Positions 4,622-7,432 of a stretch of 7,432 bases of DNA are shown piece by piece (position 1 is the stretch's first letter; every line of letters starts with the position of its first letter). Made by a program: the position numbers and the translations under genes. The DNA lies in the NCBI GenBank assembly GCA_045594105.1, contig JAZNXY010000106.1, positions 1-7,432 of the forward strand, written 5' to 3'. Source of the DNA: URNF01 sp045594105. Lineage in GTDB: Bacteria > Bacillota > Clostridia > Oscillospirales > Acutalibacteraceae. Below the pieces are notes generated by a model that did not search any database, was not told where the DNA came from, and saw only the letters and a program-made list of their open reading frames with translations.

Positions 4622-5557
4622 TCATCCGGTAAATTCACGCAGTATGCTTTCGGAAGGCAACCGCTCCGGTACAATATCCGGAAACACCTGTAACCGTTCG
4701 ATAAGCAGTTGTGCCGTTTCATAATCCGTTTCCCATTCCCCTACCGCCTGTAACCGTGGCAGCAGCATCCCTTTGATCACACACGGCTCATAGGCAAAGG
4801 TGGTATCTACCACACAATCTGCCGTATCCGTATAGGGAAACATATACAATTCTTCGCCACGCATCACCTGCGGCCACATTTTCATTGTGTTGGAAAAAGG
4901 ACTCGCACGGAATTGGTCATCACGTAAAATGCGTCTGCAAAGACGTATCAACCTACGTGACAGCCAAACCTCGTCGCCGTTCACAAAACGGGTTATAGTG
5001 TTAATGAACAGACGGTTGACGTTTTCTTCGGGCAGATACGCCTGTATACGTGGATGAAAGGCGTGGATACCTTCCAAAATAACAGCCGCATCCTCCTCCA
5101 GAACCAACGGCTTGCTTTCTTCCAGCGGACGACGCAATGTAAAATCAAAAATCGGCAATTCGGTTTTCCCTTTGTTTACCAAATCCGTCAGACAAGAAGT
5201 CAACCGATCAACGTCCAAAGCATCTACCGTTTCGTAGTCGGGCTGTCCATTAGGTAATAACGGTGCCTTGCCTTCACCGAGATAAAAATCATCCAAAGAA
5301 ACCACGTGTGCAGCCGTGCCGATGCGTTGCAAATAGCGTTTCAGCAATGCCGCCGTAGTGGTTTTTCCCGAAGAAGACGGGCCGCAGAGCAACACAATAT
5401 GACGATTGGTGCGGCGGTTGTGTATGGTTTCCGCCACCGTCTCTATTTCCTGCCTATACCGTGCTTCCTCGGTCGCAATTAAGCCGTCCGTATCTTGTAG
5501 CACCGCTCTTTTAACATCTTCAATTGACAAATTACCTCTCATCGGCACATTGTTCAT
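4622..5557 (-). CDS. P-loop nucleoside (uridine) kinase family protein, short form
   Basis: A 311-residue ATP-dependent kinase of the uridine kinase/phosphoribulokinase fold, likely phosphorylating a nucleoside in the cytoplasm; the substrate is not readable. Motifs: Walker A GPSSSGKT (59-66), the substrate/metal loop SLDDFY (87-92), YETVDALD (108-115), LPIFDFT (134-140), Walker-B-like VILEGIHAFHP (159-169), the lid-type basic stretch RRLIRLCRRILRDDQFR (201-217), and WPQVMRGEELYMFPY (228-242). This pattern, including the GEE..FP motif, is that of the long clostridial nucleoside kinase (about 550 residues) that carries a TGS/ThrRS-like N-terminal half. Here only about 50 helical residues precede the kinase. 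The ATG at 5557 has AGGTGA 9 bases upstream; ATG 5542 has none. The gene overlaps the end of hemZ by 26 nt, so it is cotranscribed and probably coupled. Confidence 0.88.
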   Translation of the reverse strand: MNNVPMRGNLSIEDVKRAVLQDTDGLIATEEARYRQEIETVAETIHNRRTNRHIVLLCGPSSSGKTTTAALLKRYLQRIGTAAHVVSLDDFYLGEGKAPLLPNGQPDYETVDALDVDRLTSCLTDLVNKGKTELPIFDFTLRRPLEESKPLVLEEDAAVILEGIHAFHPRIQAYLPEENVNRLFINTITRFVNGDEVWLSRRLIRLCRRILRDDQFRASPFSNTMKMWPQVMRGEELYMFPYTDTADCVVDTTFAYEPCVIKGMLLPRLQAVGEWETDYETAQLLIERLQVFPDIVPERLPSESILREFTG

Positions 5558-7019
5558 AGAAGCGGTTCACCTGTTCCTTTCTCATAAGCATATCGTCAAA
5601 ACGTGCAATATACTCATACGGGAATTTATAATTAAATATGCGGGAAAGTTCGTCTTTTTGCGGATGCTTCAGCTTTGTTACCGCACCTGCACCGCATCCG
5701 AGAATAGTATGCGTTTCATCCATAATGTATACGTTATAAAGGCCCTCTTTTCCGCTTTTTGCCCAGCCCGTATTTTCCTGATTACTCACCGCACGACTCT
5801 GACGGTACAGATAATACGGAACATAGCCGTGTTGCGGCAATTTCTCCCCCGTTAACGCAATCATTCGTGCCGCTTCCACCGATGGTTTATAATCGGCACG
5901 GTGCTGTAACACAAGGTTAGATGCCCTTTTAAGACACAGTGTATGCACCGTCACACTTTCGGGATCAAGCTGTAAAATCCGATCAAGCGTATCTGCAAAC
6001 CCTTCCACAGAATCTCCCGGCAGGCCTGCTATCAAGTCGGTGTTGATGTTGTGCAAGCCCACACGGCGTGCAATATTATACGCATCATAAAACTCTTCAA
6101 CCGTATGACGACGACCTATACCTGCCAAAATATCGTTATGCAGTGTTTGCGGATTGATACTGATACGATCAATCCCGGCAGCAGCGATAGCACGCATTTT
6201 TTCCTCTGTCACCGTGTCAGGTCTACCCGCTTCAACGGTATATTCACGTAAATGCGATACATCGAAATGTTCCTGTATCACGCAAAACAAGCGGGTCAGC
6301 TGTTGTGCAGAAAGGGTGGTTGGGGTGCCACCGCCAAAATATATCGTTTCCACCCGCAAGCCAAGTGCACGTGTCATATCCCCCGTGTAAGCCAACTCTG
6401 CCGCCAGTTTTTCCACATATTCAGGGATCAGTTTTGCCGCCTGTGTTACTGTCTGGGATACAAATGAGCAATAATCACATCGCGTGGGACAAAACGGTAT
6501 TGAAACATACACACTACACGAATCCGGGCGGGAAAGTGCCAAAATCTCATTTTCGGCACGAAACACCTCCTGTAAACGAGCCAGTTTTGGTTCGCTTACC
6601 AACAGCTTGTCCCGAAAATGTGCCACGGCCCTTTCGCCGCCGTGCTCTTTTGTCAACCGCCGCAACAGCTTCACGGGACGCACGCCTGTTACCAGACCCC
6701 AATCCTGCTCTATGCCCAGTAAATCCGACAGCAGACGGTACAGCAAGGTTGTCATTTCCAATTCACAGCTGTTGGTATAATCCTCTACAGAATTAGCTAC
6801 CTCATCCGTCAAAGTACGGTCCACATCTTCCCAATGCAATCGCACCGAAATATGTGTCACCTCTGCAGTGGGCTGCATATTCGCCGTTACGGTCAATCCT
6901 TCAAATCCACCACTATCCGTCGCATCGTGCAAAGTGGTAATTTTTTCTTGCGGTAAAAACAGACGGCATATATTTTCCATTTCAAAATGAAAATCATTGC
7001 CGTTTAATAACAAATACAT
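5532..7019 (-). CDS. hemZ: HemZ-type radical SAM protein, coproporphyrinogen III oxidase-like
   Basis: A 495-residue cytoplasmic [4Fe-4S] radical SAM enzyme. An N-terminal region (1-165), special to HemZ, contains the marker WGLVTGVRPVKL (107-118). The radical SAM barrel follows with the cluster motif C177-PTR-C181-DY-C184, the SAM-binding GGGTPT (229-234), EAGRPDT (263-269), ISINPQT (286-292), IAGLPGDS (330-337) and the HemN-like C-terminal part with GCGAGAVTK (441-449). EAGRPDT and NPQT replace the EANP and GVQS type motifs of HemN/HemW and are diagnostic for HemZ. The annotated role is oxidative decarboxylation of coproporphyrinogen III to protoporphyrinogen IX, but this is uncertain for organisms without full heme synthesis. 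The ATG has AGGTG 5 bases upstream, overlapping the stop of the preceding hydrolase, only 8 bp away. The 3' end overlaps the kinase gene. Confidence 0.95.
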   Translation of the reverse strand: MYLLLNGNDFHFEMENICRLFLPQEKITTLHDATDSGGFEGLTVTANMQPTAEVTHISVRLHWEDVDRTLTDEVANSVEDYTNSCELEMTTLLYRLLSDLLGIEQDWGLVTGVRPVKLLRRLTKEHGGERAVAHFRDKLLVSEPKLARLQEVFRAENEILALSRPDSCSVYVSIPFCPTRCDYCSFVSQTVTQAAKLIPEYVEKLAAELAYTGDMTRALGLRVETIYFGGGTPTTLSAQQLTRLFCVIQEHFDVSHLREYTVEAGRPDTVTEEKMRAIAAAGIDRISINPQTLHNDILAGIGRRHTVEEFYDAYNIARRVGLHNINTDLIAGLPGDSVEGFADTLDRILQLDPESVTVHTLCLKRASNLVLQHRADYKPSVEAARMIALTGEKLPQHGYVPYYLYRQSRAVSNQENTGWAKSGKEGLYNVYIMDETHTILGCGAGAVTKLKHPQKDELSRIFNYKFPYEYIARFDDMLMRKEQVNRFYEQCADER

Positions 7020-7027
7020 AAAAGCAC

Positions 7028-7432
7028 CTACACTATATAGGGATTTTGCTGTCTCTCCGTCTGAAGAGTGGTCGCAGGACCATGTCCGGGATAAACCGTG
7101 AAATCACCCTCCAAAGCGACCAATCGCCGCAGGGACATCTGCATTGCAGTAACATCACTTGTCGGAAAATCGGTACGGCCGACAGAGCATTGAAAAAGTG
7201 TGTCACCGGAAAACAGCATCGTATCCACAAGATAACAGCAGCTTCCCGATGTATGTCCCGGCGTATGTAGCACTGTTACCGTTTCTCCACAGAAGGTAAA
7301 GGTATCCCGGTCATCATAACAGATATCCGCCACAAGGGACACGGTGCGGCCGGTAAAATGACCGCTCAGATTGAGCATAGGGTCAGAAAGCAGCTTTTGT
7401 TCAGCCCGACATATAACGACAGGACACGAAAA
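7028..7432 (-). CDS. Metallo-beta-lactamase-fold hydrolase, glyoxalase II-like (5' end cut by window edge)
   Basis: The frame is open from the window edge; the visible 134 residues are the C-terminal part of a protein expected to be about 205-210 long. The missing N-terminus holds the HxHxDH metal motif. Seen here: NLSGHF (21-26), the HTPGHTSGSCCY region (56-67) with metal ligand H60, FSGDTLF (75-80 plus F) with bridging D77, VGRTDFP (84-90), and PGHGPATT (115-122) with ligand H117. These match the small Zn-dependent MBL hydrolases often named hydroxyacylglutathione hydrolase, though in Clostridia, which mostly lack glutathione, the true thioester substrate is unknown. A start at the ATG 7378 would delete half the fold, and codons continue in frame beyond it, so I treat the gene as truncated by the window only. 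It is followed by hemZ after 8 bp, a common clostridial pair. Confidence 0.92.
   Translation of the reverse strand, partial: FSCPVVICRAEQKLLSDPMLNLSGHFTGRTVSLVADICYDDRDTFTFCGETVTVLHTPGHTSGSCCYLVDTMLFSGDTLFQCSVGRTDFPTSDVTAMQMSLRRLVALEGDFTVYPGHGPATTLQTERQQNPYIV

Noticed and set aside
6305..6796. Plus-strand open frame of 163 codons opposite hemZ
   Set aside because: Antisense to the conserved radical SAM core; no ribosome site or motif.
7028..7378. Reading the MBL-fold gene as complete from the ATG at 7378
   Set aside because: The same frame stays open to the window edge with family-like residues before that ATG, and the fold would lack its first metal-binding motif.
1..7432. CRISPR array, insertion sequence, tRNA/rRNA, riboswitch or defence system
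   Set aside because: No regularly spaced repeats, transposase motifs, cloverleaf-like stretches or riboswitch-scale leaders are seen; every gap is under 120 bp and the genes are conserved chromosomal ones.

Overview
The window is a densely packed stretch of a spore-forming Firmicutes chromosome, most likely a Clostridia member of the Oscillospiraceae/Ruminococcaceae type. The evidence is a block of genes in the order mazG - (HU) - rqcP - yabP - yabQ - divIC - S1 protein, which matches the yabN-yabO-yabP-yabQ-divIC-yabR block of Bacillus subtilis. The genus is an inference; no rRNA or other marker is present. All twelve genes lie on the minus strand, so the transcription order runs from high to low coordinates. 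The genes at both window edges are cut.

Upstream part (7432 to 4199): the C-terminal two thirds of a glyoxalase-II-like metallo-beta-lactamase-fold hydrolase, then a HemZ-type radical SAM protein 8 bp later, then a P-loop nucleoside (uridine) kinase homologue whose start overlaps the end of hemZ by 26 nt. These three look like one operon. After 66 bp comes a small coiled-coil protein with a C-terminal zinc ribbon, which I cannot assign to a function.

Middle part (4198 to 2651): a gap with a reasonable sigma-A promoter, mazG (NTP pyrophosphohydrolase), HU (nucleoid protein) followed by a strong intrinsic terminator, and rqcP (S4-domain ribosome quality-control factor) followed by a second intrinsic terminator.

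Downstream part (2624 to 1): a near-consensus sporulation sigma-E promoter begins at the tail of the rqcP terminator and drives yabP-yabQ, whose stop and start share one base. They are followed by divIC (cell division), an S1-domain RNA-binding protein, a long two-part hairpin, and a THUMP/SAM-dependent rRNA methyltransferase cut by the left edge.

The themes are translation and ribosome maintenance (RqcP, S1 protein, rRNA methyltransferase), nucleotide-pool and nucleoid housekeeping (MazG, kinase, HU), and division/sporulation (DivIC, YabP, YabQ). I see no mobile element, CRISPR array, defence system, tRNA or rRNA. The most interesting points are the terminator/sigma-E promoter junction, a MazG whose second active site has lost its acidic residues, a nucleoside kinase lacking the usual N-terminal half, and the uncharacterised zinc-ribbon protein.
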